Position numbers and translations under genes: made by a program. Shown here one piece after another: positions 29,169 to 39,003 of a stretch of DNA of 64,000 nucleotides. Under the pieces are notes generated by a model. It saw only the letters and a program-made list of their open reading frames with translations. It was not told where the DNA came from and did no database searches. Source of the stretch: Tranzscheliella williamsii (taxonomy: Eukaryota > Basidiomycota > Ustilaginomycetes > Ustilaginales > Ustilaginaceae); NCBI GenBank assembly GCA_023212725.1, contig JALBYF010000039.1:1-64000 (forward strand). Reading direction: 5' to 3'. Within the stretch, counting starts at the first letter, position 1. Each line of letters starts with the position of its first letter.

Positions 29169-30911
29169 ATGCTCGCCTCATGTAAGCACGACGAAATGCG
29201 TCCATCGACGCCCCTCGATCGCCCTCCCGCCCAGGAAGGCAAAGACAACCTCCGCTCCAGCCCTCGCCATCGGTATGAGGTCGAAATCTACGCTCACGCC
29301 TTGAAGGCTCGCCTCCAGTTGGCTTCGTTCAAAGCCCTGCACGGCATGGGCCGCTCTTCCCTGACCGAACTCGACAGCAACATGACAAAACCCGCCGATC
29401 GGCAAACGAGGACCGTTGCTGAGCCGCAGTTGGGCAACGCCAATAGTACCGATGATGGCGACAACATCCCTACCTCGAACAACACACCTACCTCGAGTAA
29501 CGTCCCTACCTCGAATAACATCCCTACCTCAAATAACAACCCTACATCGAATCTGTCGACACCAGCACTGTCGCAGTCCGAGTCCCTGCCCTCTAGCTCT
29601 CAGTCCTCGTCACGGAGCACACGCTCCATTTATCTGGACATCTTTGGCACCGACTTTACCACTGTAGCATCCGCCTCAGCTCGGCCACGGGGGCACAAGC
29701 GGCTTCGCTCGCCCTCCGCCTCGCATGTTTCCATACCCACGAAACGAAGCAGCAAGACGGCATCCGTGTCAGCGGGATCCTCGTCGCCAAGCACCCAATC
29801 GCTGCTGGACCGCACCGCTTCTTCGCCGCAGCTCGGCTCGCCGGAGCGCAAGAATGGCCGGTTCGACTGGCACAACAACCCGACAGCGGCCATGGTGGAG
29901 AGGGAAGAGGAGCTGGCGTCGGCGTCGTTTGCACTGCCGACGGGCTCTCCGAGCAAACGGCGGCGCGAAGCGAGCCACCATAGTGCACACCGACTGGGCG
30001 CCCCGACGACGCCGCGCAGAAGCCGGATGCAGAGCAGCGGGTTCTTGCCCAACGGGCATCCCGCTTCGTCGCTGGCGCAGGATCTGGGATTGACCGCACC
30101 GCGCACCCCGCGCTCCAGGCAAGCGTCGGGCCGGCAAGTGTTTGGCATGGCCACGCAGCCGCCCGCGGACGAACGGCACCGCCGGGAGCAGGACCAAGAG
30201 GAGCGGGATCGCGTCGCCACCACGCTCGCCGACATGGCCGAAGCTCGGCAGCAGGCCGAGTCGGTGGCCGGTGATATCCAGGTGAGAGTGGGCAAGTTGT
30301 CCGGCTTGTCGTCGTCGTCGTCGTCCAGCTCGGGGTCTGGGTCGGACCGTCCGCACACGCCGCCGCTGCAGACGGGCACGGCGGCGGCAGGTGTCTCGCA
30401 CCAGCGGTCGACGGTGGCGGTGCCGCAGAGCAGTACGCCGACGCGCGGGCACCGGCGGAATGTGTCGTGGTCGCTGGGGTCTCCCGGGCCGGGGGGCGAT
30501 GGTGCAGCGGCGGCAGAGGGCGACGACGACCGGACGGCAGCGGACTACCTGCTCTACCTGGCGTCGTCGCCGTCGCCGAGTCGCGGCAAGCGGTTCGGGG
30601 GCGAGGGGGCGCCCGCGGGTCTGCTGGCGACCCCGGCGACGTCGCTGTGGGATCCGTTCCGCGAGCAGCCGCCCCGCCCCGCCTCCCCGCCGACGCGCGA
30701 CCCCTCCCCCCACACCCCACCCCCGCACACCCCCGACCCCGCCACCCCCAACGCCCCCGGCATGGACCCCACCTTCCACTACGCCGACTTCGTCAACGTC
30801 TCCCCCAGCCCACAGCCCCCCAGCGCCGGGCGCACCCCCCGCCGTCCCCTCCCGCACCGCACCCCCACCAAATCCAACCGCTTCCGCTTCGACACCCCCC
30901 GCAGCCCCTAA
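29169..30911 (+). CDS. Whi5/Nrm1-like G1/S transcription repressor (probable)
   Basis: The protein is 580 residues from ATG 29169, in a CCACCATG context; the frame opens 30 bases earlier only with GTG. Near the N-terminus (about 37-62) sits YEVEIYAHALKARLQLASFK, which fits the short GTB/Whi5 motif (L..RL.LA..K) by which Whi5 and Nrm1 bind SBF/MBF. Apart from this the protein is disordered and serine/threonine/proline-rich with many SP/TP sites, as expected for a cyclin-CDK target. A hexapeptide repeat (PTSNN-x, five copies) is encoded at 29469-29555. Basic KRRREASHH around 270 may be a nuclear signal. Known role of the family: restraining START by repressing G1/S genes. The call rests on the single short motif plus overall style. 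The C-terminal 80 codons are highly C-rich. Convergent with the SUMO ligase. Confidence 0.65.
   Translation: MLASCKHDEMRPSTPLDRPPAQEGKDNLRSSPRHRYEVEIYAHALKARLQLASFKALHGMGRSSLTELDSNMTKPADRQTRTVAEPQLGNANSTDDGDNIPTSNNTPTSSNVPTSNNIPTSNNNPTSNLSTPALSQSESLPSSSQSSSRSTRSIYLDIFGTDFTTVASASARPRGHKRLRSPSASHVSIPTKRSSKTASVSAGSSSPSTQSLLDRTASSPQLGSPERKNGRFDWHNNPTAAMVEREEELASASFALPTGSPSKRRREASHHSAHRLGAPTTPRRSRMQSSGFLPNGHPASSLAQDLGLTAPRTPRSRQASGRQVFGMATQPPADERHRREQDQEERDRVATTLADMAEARQQAESVAGDIQVRVGKLSGLSSSSSSSSGSGSDRPHTPPLQTGTAAAGVSHQRSTVAVPQSSTPTRGHRRNVSWSLGSPGPGGDGAAAAEGDDDRTAADYLLYLASSPSPSRGKRFGGEGAPAGLLATPATSLWDPFREQPPRPASPPTRDPSPHTPPPHTPDPATPNAPGMDPTFHYADFVNVSPSPQPPSAGRTPRRPLPHRTPTKSNRFRFDTPRSP
29469..29555 (+). 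repeat. 18-base tandem repeat, about five copies
   Basis: Units begin CCTACCTCG and vary at the last bases. They encode PTSNN plus one variable residue (T, V, I or N). Spacing is exactly 18 bases throughout, so the reading frame is kept. Confidence 0.85.
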
Positions 30912-31055
30912 CCCTCCCCCCCGCTCCTCGCTGTATCCGTACCCTGCTGTATCCATCCCCGCCACTGCGCAATATACCACACACGCGCGACACAGCCCAG
31001 CGAGCACGAAAGGCGGGCGACCCTAACGGTGCGGGAACTAAAAGTACAGAGTGCG

Positions 31056-33387
31056 TCATGCGGCGTCGGACCACCAGTCCTCGTCGTCAAAGTAGCGGTC
31101 GTGGTCGTGGGTGTTGGTGTCGATCCACGCGGCGGCGGGGTCGGGGACGGGCGGGGGAGGCGGGGTGCCATTGGCAGTGCCGTTGGCAGGGGCGTTGGGA
31201 GCGCGCGCGCCGAGGTCGAGGTAGGACGCCGGCATGGACGCGTCGGCGACCGTGGTCAACGGCCGGCCCGGGTCGGCGAGGTGGCGAGGCAGCGGCGGCT
31301 CGGGCGCGTCGTAGCGGATCCGCTTGCCCGGCCGGCGGATCTGCTCGTCGCCCATCGCATCCACGCGCAACGTGGCGGGCGCCAAGACCGGGCCGCCAGC
31401 ACCAGCGCCGCTCGGCATCCGCGGCGGCGCTGGATGACTGATAGCTCGGCGCTCAACGGCCGGCGGCCGCACTGGCACAGAAGGCTCGCTCTCGTCGTCA
31501 CTATCGAGCGTCAAGTCGATCACTTCCGCAGAACCGGCGGGCGACGGCCGCGAACTGCCAGCTTGACTGCTGCTGGTCAGCAGCTCGATCCGCTCGTGGC
31601 GAGCAGCCGAGCCCGCCCGAGAAGGCAACGGCGCGGCAGGTCGACCATTCAACGCCGCGCCCGCGCTTCCGACCATCGGTGCATGCGAGACAACAGGAGA
31701 GGCAAGGGCCGACGAAGAGGCGTGCCGTGGTTGATCTGTAGACAGCTCGCTCGCAGTTGTTTGTGGCGGAGAGGGACTGTCAAGGACAACGACACCGCTC
31801 GGCGAGCTCCTCGCCTCATCGTTCTTGGCCAGCGGATGGATGCCCGGCTTGACGTCCTCGGCCGAGCCACGCGCCTGTAATCTGTCTGGGATGGGTGTGC
31901 TGGCGGCGGGCGTGGGGTGGGAAGTGCCGTCAGAGCTGACCTTGCCGTCGGCTGTCCGCCAAGAGCCGTCTGGCTCTACGATAACGGACTCCTCCTCGTG
32001 CGGTACTCTTTGGAGGATGTCGTCCACGTATCCATCCATCAGCAGATCTTCGGGTTTGATCGTCTTGTGGCATATCGGACACGCCCACGAAGGCGTCTGC
32101 TCGTTGACCGAAAAGAGACTGTAGGCATCAAAGCATTGTACGTGCGAGCAGAACGCCGAGCGGCACGGTGTTACGATCCTTGTGTAGCTGAAGGGACACT
32201 TTAGGCTCATGGTAGCGGCGCCGGCTTGGATCTCGTCATCCTCGGCTTCCTTGCGCATCCGGGAGATGACCTCTTCTTTGCTCCTCAGCTGGTTTCTCCG
32301 CACGCGGTCGACGAGCGTCCCGACATTGGTGATGGTGCAGAGAGCTACGACGAGCACGTGGCGCTTAGCGGCATTGGTGTAGGTAAGCTCGACCCGATTG
32401 GGCCGGCTCTCCTTGATGACCAGCGCCTTGTCCTTGTTCAGATTGGGCGGAGGTACACGGCCTACGTTCTTCTTGCTTCCGCGGAGGTTGATAGACAAGG
32501 GCGTCCCGTTGACGCGAGCCTCGCAGGTCAGTGGGAATTCGACATTGGCCGGATTGCGTCCGGAAAGCGAAGCAGCGTGCGCTTCCATGGTGGTGCAGAA
32601 GAGCTTGACCTGGTACTCTGGCGACTTGAGCAGCTCGACGTGCTCTGCTGTCAAGGTAACAAACACCACCGCATTCTTCCGGTCGGCATTGGTTGGGGCT
32701 TCCGCACACGGGACAATGGGGGAGATGAACTGCTTGACCTCGTAAAAGGGCGATGGACGGAAGTTGATCCTGGCTGAGCCGCCCGAACCCACCAATCTCG
32801 ACGGGGAGGCAGGCCCTGCAGCGAGAGAAACAGGCGAAGAACCAAGACTAGAAGCCTTGTGGGCCGGGATTCCGGCTAGTCTCTGTCCATTTGCAGGCAA
32901 GCTACCTACCGCGGCACCACTGATCAATGTGTTGGAGGCGGTAAGAGCAAGCCGGAATGGTCAGCAAGCTGCGCAGACTAGCTGAAGACGCGGAAGGAGG
33001 TGGATACGTACTTGGACGGGTAAGCGGTACCTGGTATTGGCCCTTTGTACCTGGAGATGAGCTGGCGGAAGGCTTGATATCCTCTTATGTCGCCCTGATT
33101 CTTGCGCTCGGAGAGGAGGGTGGTGAGGCGGTTTATAAGCTCGGGTTTGTTTCCAGAGAGTGCCAGACGCCTGCATGCGGTCTCGGGTGCGTTGTTGATG
33201 TCTTTGATAAGGGCTTTGGCCTGAGCCACGGTCAAAGCACGTATGGTGTCGGCGAGCAGCTGAGCCAGGCAGCGGAAGACAGAAGCGGGAAGCGTGTCAG
33301 AATACATATGAGAAAGACATGCTTGGCGGATGCCCGTACACTTACTGCGCAGTCCGCGAAGGGATTGGAAACAGAATCTACCACCAT
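31056..33387 (-). CDS. SIZ/PIAS-type SUMO E3 ligase
   Basis: Three exons, 33387-33346, 33259-33012 and 32919-31056, with phase-consistent junctions (GTAAGT...CTCAG; GTACGT...ATCAG) give 717 residues. An N-terminal SAP domain (LTVAQAKALIKDINNA ... LALSGNKPELINRL) binds DNA. A PINIT domain follows from about residue 140 (INFRPSPFYEVKQFISPIVP). The SP-RING (SLKCPFSYTRIVTPCRSAFC, then CFDAYSLF and WACPICHKTI) recruits Ubc9 and transfers SUMO. EVIDLTLDSDDESE in the tail is a SUMO-interaction motif with acidic flank. The tail is otherwise disordered. The family acts in the nucleus on PCNA, septins and chromatin proteins. The 14-residue first exon (MVVDSVSNPFADCA) is inferred from splice phase; more upstream coding is possible. 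Confidence 0.92.
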
Positions 33388-34076
33388 CGCTGGGTGGCAA
33401 GCATGGACCCGGGATAGGCGACCCACTCGACGCCGATGGCCGGTCCTTCTCGGCGGCGACGCAGGCCTTGCAAGTTCTTGAAGGCTTGTCTGTACGCCCT
33501 GGAGACCCTATGGGCTGCTGCGTGACATGTAGTCGATGCTTGGACGACAGAGTCACAAGTCGATGAGCAGAAGCAAGGACGGTGGCCACGGCAGCGGTGA
33601 GTGCGGAGGGATTATGCAAATGTCGACAAGATGGAAATCTCCAATTTGAAAAGTTGAATGCGAGACTACACACCGATACGACAAACGCAATTCATAGGCT
33701 GCTAACGGCTAGAATCCTTATTGCAGCTGAATACATCGATCCGTTGCAGGGCTTATGATAAAGCCGGCCCTTAACTCAGCTCTCTGTCAGGCCGTCTTGG
33801 TTTGCCACCCAATACCCGCTCCATAGCGCCGGGCAGACACCAGTAGTACCACTCAGCGTCACTGCTCGCTCGTTCGCCCGCCTCGGCTTCCTGTATTTGC
33901 ACCTACACTACAAAGCGTTGTAGACGGTAGCTATGCTGCTTCCGCTTCCCCGCTGAATTCACCGCGGAATACCTTTGTGGCGAGCGAGTAAAAGACTGTA
34001 TGCATGGATGGATAGAAGTACAATGCGTGGCAGGCGAGCAAGACGGCACCGAGGCTGCCGGCTGCGGGCTGCCTGG
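33388..34076. other. Tandem intergenic region
   Basis: This is 690 bases between the 3' end of the exonuclease gene and the start of the SUMO ligase, both minus strand. Open frames upstream of the SAP exon appear to be leader sequence. No additional gene was seen. Confidence 0.4.
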
Positions 34077-36074
34077 TTAACGTTGAAAGACGGAGCGGGC
34101 ACTAGGCGTAGCCAATGCTGAGCCGAAGAGGCTCTTGGCAGGAGCCATGGCCGTGGCAGGGGCGCCAGACGGCGCTGGCTGCGCTGCGGCCGACGGCGAT
34201 GGTCCTTGCTCCTCCTTCTTCTCCGTCGAGGCAGCAAAGGGAGAAGTCGGGTCGTTGACCATCTTGAACCGCACCAGTTCGAGCGACATCAGGGCGTCTT
34301 CGAGAGACGAATGTCCGAGATGAGTTGACGTTTGGATCAGCTTGCCCAGATATTTGGCCGTGAGGTCGCGCAGAGAAGTCCGGAAGGGGAAGCCTCGGGC
34401 GTGCGGAAAGAGCATCACCGTATCGACGACTTTGTGATGGATGAGCCGTATGGCCCGTAGATCGTTTTCCAGTCCGTGTCCGACCAGGATGGTATTCTCG
34501 CCCACAAAGCGGGCCATCGTCTTTCGCACATCAGACAAGGTGAAGACGGCCTTCTCTTCGTACGTTTCGCGGGTAATACCGGAGAAGCGGGTGTTGAAGT
34601 CGACCACATCTGCGTTGCATCGGACAAACTCGTCCAACACCATCTCGCCCCCCTCGTCGACCAGAGTGAGACGGGTCAGAGACAGGCCGGCGGTGGTGTA
34701 GCTCAATTCGCAGTCCATAGCCACAATCTGTAGCGGCGCCACGTTGGCTTGCGACGGCACAACCGACTCGAGCAACTGCGGCATGGTGATAAAGGCCTCT
34801 CTCCTATGCAGATCAAGATTGTTCGTCTCCTTGAATACGTGAGGGCCAAAACAACAGCTGTCGTCGCCGAGAATGCTGCTTCCGACTTGCTTGCCGCAGC
34901 ACGTCCAGATCTGCGTTCGGCCTTTGATACCGGCCACCTTGTCGAAGCGCCTCTTTCCCCAGTGATAGCGGCACTCCTTTTCATCTTGTGGTCTCCGCTC
35001 GGTACCGGCCTCGTTCATCTCTCCGCCCACGGTGAACCTTTTACCGCACCGTTCGCAATCATGGACTTCTCCGACAGCGTCGGGCTTTGAACCTCCTTGG
35101 CCCTCCCATTCCGGTGGTATGCTGGACAGATATTCGTAGGTCTCCAGTTGGTCGACGGGGCAGACGAAACCGGCTTCCTCCAGCCTGTTGCGGTCCAGCT
35201 TGCCCGACTTTTGCGCCGCGGCAGCCTTTCGCTTCTCGTCGACCTGGACGGCAGTGCCGGTCTCGGTGCAGTTCTTGCGCAGCGAATTGTACACTCGATC
35301 TCTCAGGTCCGGGCCGGCCTCGTGCTTGCTAGTCAGCTCCTCGGCCTCTTGCGCAGACGCGGCCAGTATGTCTTGGTTCCGCTTCTTCAGACCGACCAGC
35401 AGAGTGACGCTCGAGGATTTGTAGGACGCCTTGTTGGCTTTCTTGAACAGCTCCAGTTCCTGGGCGAGAGCATCGTCGCGACACATGCGCTGACCGCATT
35501 CAGCCACGATCGGGTTGCTGCTTCGCAAGAGCGGATCGTACGCTGCAACAAATGCGTTGAAAAAGGCTTTCAGGCCGCCCTGCCGCGCAGAGAGCGCAAT
35601 GGTAGAGGAAGACGGATGCTCCCGGAAGCTAATCGTAGGAGGATGCAGGCCGACCACAGACCACTCGTTCGCGGCACTGGCAGCCGCGCCAGCCCGCTCC
35701 ATCTTGGCCGTGTAAGCGTTCTTTGCTTTCTTGCTCACTGGCACATTCGAAGTCGCAGACGATGTAGCTTTCGACAAAGGTCGGGCACTCGTACTCGCCG
35801 TAGAGGCTGATTCCAATGGCCGTTTCGCCGGTGAAGAAGTGGCTTGCTCCACAGGCCGTTTCGTCGGGACAGAAGAGGATGCTGTCTTTTTATGCGGAGC
35901 GGGGGCAGAGACAAGCGCCGAGGCGGCCTTGGCCGAGGCAGTAGGCCGCTGTTCCTGGCTGGACTGCTTTGGGGGCTCGTGGGAAAAGGGACAACATGCC
36001 CTCGCTGCCGCACACTTGCCGTCCGCGAGCTCGGGACAGGGCAGCTTGGCAAGCAGGCCGAGAGGCTTGAACAT
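34077..36074 (-). CDS. REX3: REX3/REXO1-type RNA exonuclease (DEDDh)
   Basis: This is a single exon of 665 residues from a clear ATG. The N-terminus carries a CCCH-type finger (LPCPELADGKCAAARACCPF) followed by a disordered linker. A cysteine/histidine-rich zinc region comes at about 340-420 (HDCERCGKRFTVGG ... CRYHWGKRR ... WTCCGKQVGSS ... DDSCCFGPHVF). The exonuclease domain has ExoI MDCELSY near 453, ExoII GHGLENDLRAI near 535 and ExoIII HSSLEDALMSLEL near 588, giving the DEDDh set. Family members trim the 3' ends of stable RNAs (RNase MRP RNA, snoRNA, U5, 5S) in the nucleus. Domain order is that of fungal Rex3. The C-terminal 60 residues are low-complexity. Confidence 0.93.
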   Translation of the reverse strand: MFKPLGLLAKLPCPELADGKCAAARACCPFSHEPPKQSSQEQRPTASAKAASALVSAPAPHKKTASSSVPTKRPVEQATSSPAKRPLESASTASTSARPLSKATSSATSNVPVSKKAKNAYTAKMERAGAAASAANEWSVVGLHPPTISFREHPSSSTIALSARQGGLKAFFNAFVAAYDPLLRSSNPIVAECGQRMCRDDALAQELELFKKANKASYKSSSVTLLVGLKKRNQDILAASAQEAEELTSKHEAGPDLRDRVYNSLRKNCTETGTAVQVDEKRKAAAAQKSGKLDRNRLEEAGFVCPVDQLETYEYLSSIPPEWEGQGGSKPDAVGEVHDCERCGKRFTVGGEMNEAGTERRPQDEKECRYHWGKRRFDKVAGIKGRTQIWTCCGKQVGSSILGDDSCCFGPHVFKETNNLDLHRREAFITMPQLLESVVPSQANVAPLQIVAMDCELSYTTAGLSLTRLTLVDEGGEMVLDEFVRCNADVVDFNTRFSGITRETYEEKAVFTLSDVRKTMARFVGENTILVGHGLENDLRAIRLIHHKVVDTVMLFPHARGFPFRTSLRDLTAKYLGKLIQTSTHLGHSSLEDALMSLELVRFKMVNDPTSPFAASTEKKEEQGPSPSAAAQPAPSGAPATAMAPAKSLFGSALATPSARSVFQR

Positions 36075-36436
36075 GGTTTGCTCCTTAGGCCGCTGCTTCC
36101 CAAGGCTTCATCCTATGCAGTTGGGACAGAGAGGTGGTCGCAAGCACGATGGGCACGACACTCCGTCCCACGTCATCCCCACCCTTCATAAAGCAAAAAT
36201 ATCGGAAGACAGCGCTCAGCGCGATCAATCTAACACTCCATTCGACTAGCGAAAGTCGCAGTGAGAGCCGCAGTGAGAGTCACAGTCGTGAGTGAGTATG
36301 AGTCGTGAGTGAGTATGAGTCGTGAGTTTGCTACCGGCAGCGTCAGGTTGTGCATGGTGGGACGGGAACATGAGTAAGTGGCAGGGTACTACGAAATAGC
36401 TAGCGTTGCTCAGTAGAAAGTGTAGCGAAGGCGAGA
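36075..36436. other. Tandem intergenic region with repeat
   Basis: This 362-base gap separates the peroxidase 3' end from the REX3 start. It is largely taken up by the tandem repeat at 36243-36327. Confidence 0.5.
36241..36327. repeat. 17-base tandem AGTCGTGAGTGAGTATG with CTAGTCGAA end
   Basis: The unit AGTCGTGAGTGAGTATG is repeated 2.6 times (36284-36327). It is preceded by GCAGTGAGAG twice and by TTCGACTAG at 36241-36249. On the reverse strand this reads as ACTCACGACTCAT units ending in CTAGTCGAA, the same arrangement as at 52538-52614. Confidence 0.8.
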
Positions 36437-37718
36437 TCATGCCCTGGCTTGCATCTCGATGTGAAACGTAGTCCAGAGCGCCTCGAGGATTGTCATGCCG
36501 CAGAAGCGGTGGTTGGTGGCAGGCTGCCATCCCGGCGCAGGTGCTGCGCCTTGCCTGTGCTCGCGGTCGTGTCTGGTGGGGATGCGTTCATAGGCGTACA
36601 GCTCGCCGGCCTTTGTGGTTCGCAGCCCGGGCAGTGCCGCTTCTACGGAGCCGGCCATCTGCCTGAGGTCGGAAATGTGCGTGCCGAATACATTGAGCAT
36701 GAGGCAGCAGCTTCCCGAACCGATCAGGGAGTGTACGACGCTGCAGGTGTACTGCGGATTGTGCTGCTTCGACTCGGATCGCCGCCTGCGCAGAGCCTCG
36801 GCCAGATGGCGCTGCGTGAGTCGCTGCGTGGGCTTGGTTGCTTCGGTGGATGTGGGGAAGCAACGGTCGATCAGGTCTTGGTGCGGCCTGCCCATCGCGT
36901 GCGGGTCCCGCTTCCAGTCGACCAGATGCATGTCCGGCCGGAGCAGGCTCGCATCGTGCTCGATAAGGTTCATGATGCCGACGTCTTCCAGGTCAAACAC
37001 GTGGCCTCTCTCCGCAAACACCGCGAACAGCGGCGAGTAGAGCTGCAGCGCCATCGTCGGAGCAATGTTGAACGCACGCGCCAGGCCAGAGACCGTCTTC
37101 GAGGCAGACACTCGCCGGCCAGAGGGATGTACAATACCTGTAAGAAGCATTGGAATGTGCGCATCGCCCACGGTCAGTCCTCACGCCCTCTAGCCCGCCC
37201 ATGTCTGCCACTTCGGTCTCACCGTGCGCTGCGAGGATGTTGAGCCCGGGACAGGCGGAGCGGCTGTCTTTGTCGGTCGCCGCACAGGGCGGCCCCCACT
37301 CGCCGCGGTGGCCGATGCCGTCCCAGTACGCCCAATCGCGGATCCAGTCGTTGCGCGGCCTGCGGCTGTACAGCTCGCGCTGAAGCCGCATGTCCGGGTT
37401 GTACCGGGTCAACAGATTGTAGATATGGACACAGCGGCAGTAGATGTGGGTAAAGGGCCACCCAGCCAACGGAGGGGGACTGGTGGGCGAGAAGGCGGGC
37501 GGCACACATTCGTCCGGCATGGCACTCAGGAGGCCTACCCTGGTCAGTACGCGGTGCAACAGGTTCAAGCACGTCAGGAAGCTGTCGACCACCACGATAA
37601 GGAAGACGGCGATGTTGGCCATCCACTGCGGCCGAGCTTGGTCCATGAGCTGTGCACAGAGCCGACCCGAGGAGGACAGGCTGCTGTCCAAAGTGGTGCT
37701 GTCAGGCATCGCACCCAT
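36437..37718 (-). CDS. Membrane-anchored heme-thiolate peroxidase (CPO/UPO family)
   Basis: Two exons, 37718-37223 and 37137-36437, joined through GTGAGA...TTACAG, give 398 residues. After a polar start, residues about 34-53 (ANIAVFLIVVVDSFLTCLNL) form a single membrane anchor or uncleaved signal. The family signature follows: the proximal heme ligand Cys156 in ACPGLNILAAHG, and the acid-base/metal region IEHDASLLRPD with Glu225-His226-Asp227. The EHD form is that of chloroperoxidase; unspecific peroxygenases of Agrocybe type have EGD. Between them, FNIAPTMALQLYSPLF matches the helix following the substrate channel. Known enzymes use hydrogen peroxide to oxygenate or halogenate organics and are normally secreted. 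Here topology suggests a lumenal or external domain on a membrane stalk. Substrate unknown. A possible GMC remnant lies upstream. Confidence 0.85.
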
Positions 37719-38215
37719 CAGTAATCGCTGCCCTCTGGAACGATATCGCCAGCCTTGTGTGGCTTTAGTAGGCGGACAGGTTTGGTTGCAGACGGCAGCA
37801 AGGGCAGGATGGTAGGTCCAGTGCGGGCCTCAAATGGCACCACCAGGTCTATACTTTTATCATGGCAGTGTCAAGCGCTTGATGGGTGTGGGACAGCGCG
37901 TTGCCACCGCTTTCATGTCCGGAACGGCAATGAGCAAAGAACTCCCACGGTCTGCAAACAGTGGCACGATGACTGCCCCATGGGTGCACTTCCGTGAAGA
38001 TTGAACATGCGGCGCTTCAGTATGTTCCCATGGCGGCTTTGTCCACAGGGCGCCGTACGAAAGTTGTACGCAAAGTACGGAATTGCGAGCCAAAGATCGA
38101 CAAAGGGAGAGGCGAAGCCAAGACGCAGGCTGCGGGGCCAGCTCTGAGGCCGCGAGAGACTGCACAACGCCAGTAACGGCACGAAACAGCTGGAGACAAG
38201 CAGGGTTTCAACGAA
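37719..38215. other. Gene-free region, possibly decayed GMC sequence
   Basis: Between the peroxidase start and the suspected GMC fragment. On the minus strand a frame near 38110-37960 contains AIPYFAYNFRTAPCGQS, which faintly resembles the segment of GMC oxidoreductases leading to the second FAD motif. Stops and frame changes interrupt it. Confidence 0.25.
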
Positions 38216-38654
38216 CTAACGACGCGGGGAACTCAAGAGGGGTAGCTGAGACTGTGCGGATGCAGAGTTGCTGTGGGCCGGGGGAGAGGATGACGGAAGC
38301 CGGGTCGTGACGGCGCAGCTAGCGGGACGTGGTCCGCCAACGACAATGTAGCCGGGTGGGGCTCTACCCCAGAAAGTCTGCGTGGTTGCAGATGCTTGCC
38401 TGGCAAGGAAGGATGACGTGTTTAGTGATCTCGCCCCGCTTGAGCACGTTGTCGTTCGTCCCGAGTGGCTGTGACGGCAACGGCGGTGGCATGCGGGCAT
38501 GGATGGCCGTGGAGGGACCGAGGCGTACCGGCACAGCAGCAGCTGAACCCGATAGCATCAAAATTAGAAAGCCAGCACCGAAGAGTAGACCGAAGAGGCA
38601 ACGCACCGATAACGGCTGCGGACCTCGACTGAGGATAGCATCCCGAACAGCCAT
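38216..38654 (-). pseudogene. Possible truncated GMC oxidoreductase remnant with signal peptide
   Basis: An ATG at 38654 opens a 96-codon frame with a convincing signal or anchor sequence (LFGLLFGAGFLILMLSGSAA, about residues 21-40) that then stops at 38364. Switching by one frame, the same strand continues as GRAPPGYIVVGGPRPASCAV followed by TTRLPSSSP, close to the N-terminal dinucleotide-binding motif of GMC oxidoreductases (YIVVGGG.AGC..A.RL) but with the glycine triplet broken by an apparent small change, and then a stop. No intact flavoprotein follows. Signal peptide plus broken FAD motif suggests an inactivated secreted oxidase gene. A short functional secreted protein of 96 residues is the alternative. 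Evidence is weak to moderate. Confidence 0.35.
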
Positions 38655-39003
38655 CGTGTCTTCAATGTCGCCTTTTGAGTCTTCTGGCTAGATAGAATGA
38701 AAGATAAAATCTCAGCGGCCCCTGTGGGGCGCTTCCTAGCACTTCCTTATAACTGTTCGAACCTATCCGCTTCCTTGGACGTCTGAAGCCTAGGTGGGTG
38801 CTACATTGAGAAACTGAGCAAATGAAGCGTCAGACTGAGGCTGAACCACAACGCAGCAAGTTGGCGGGGAGCAATCTCAGTTGCTCTATCTCATCTTCTA
38901 TCCCGCGGCGCAGCCTCCGTCTGAACCTTGTAGCACGGACATCTCTGGGCAGTTGGTGGAACGGTGGTGCTTGTAGCGGTTGTAATTGTGGTGGGAGAGA
39001 GGC
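38655..39003. other. Intergenic region
   Basis: This is 349 bases upstream of the suspected GMC fragment. It contains no recognisable gene or repeat. Confidence 0.4.

Noticed and set aside
28390..29304. 304-codon plus-strand frame with a His-rich part
   Set aside because: It overlaps the Whi5-like start in another frame and has the cysteine/serine/histidine-heavy look of translated pyrimidine-rich leader.
38740..38775. GTTCGAACC resembling a tRNA B box
   Set aside because: Neither strand gives a matching T-stem, an A box at the right distance or an acceptor stem.
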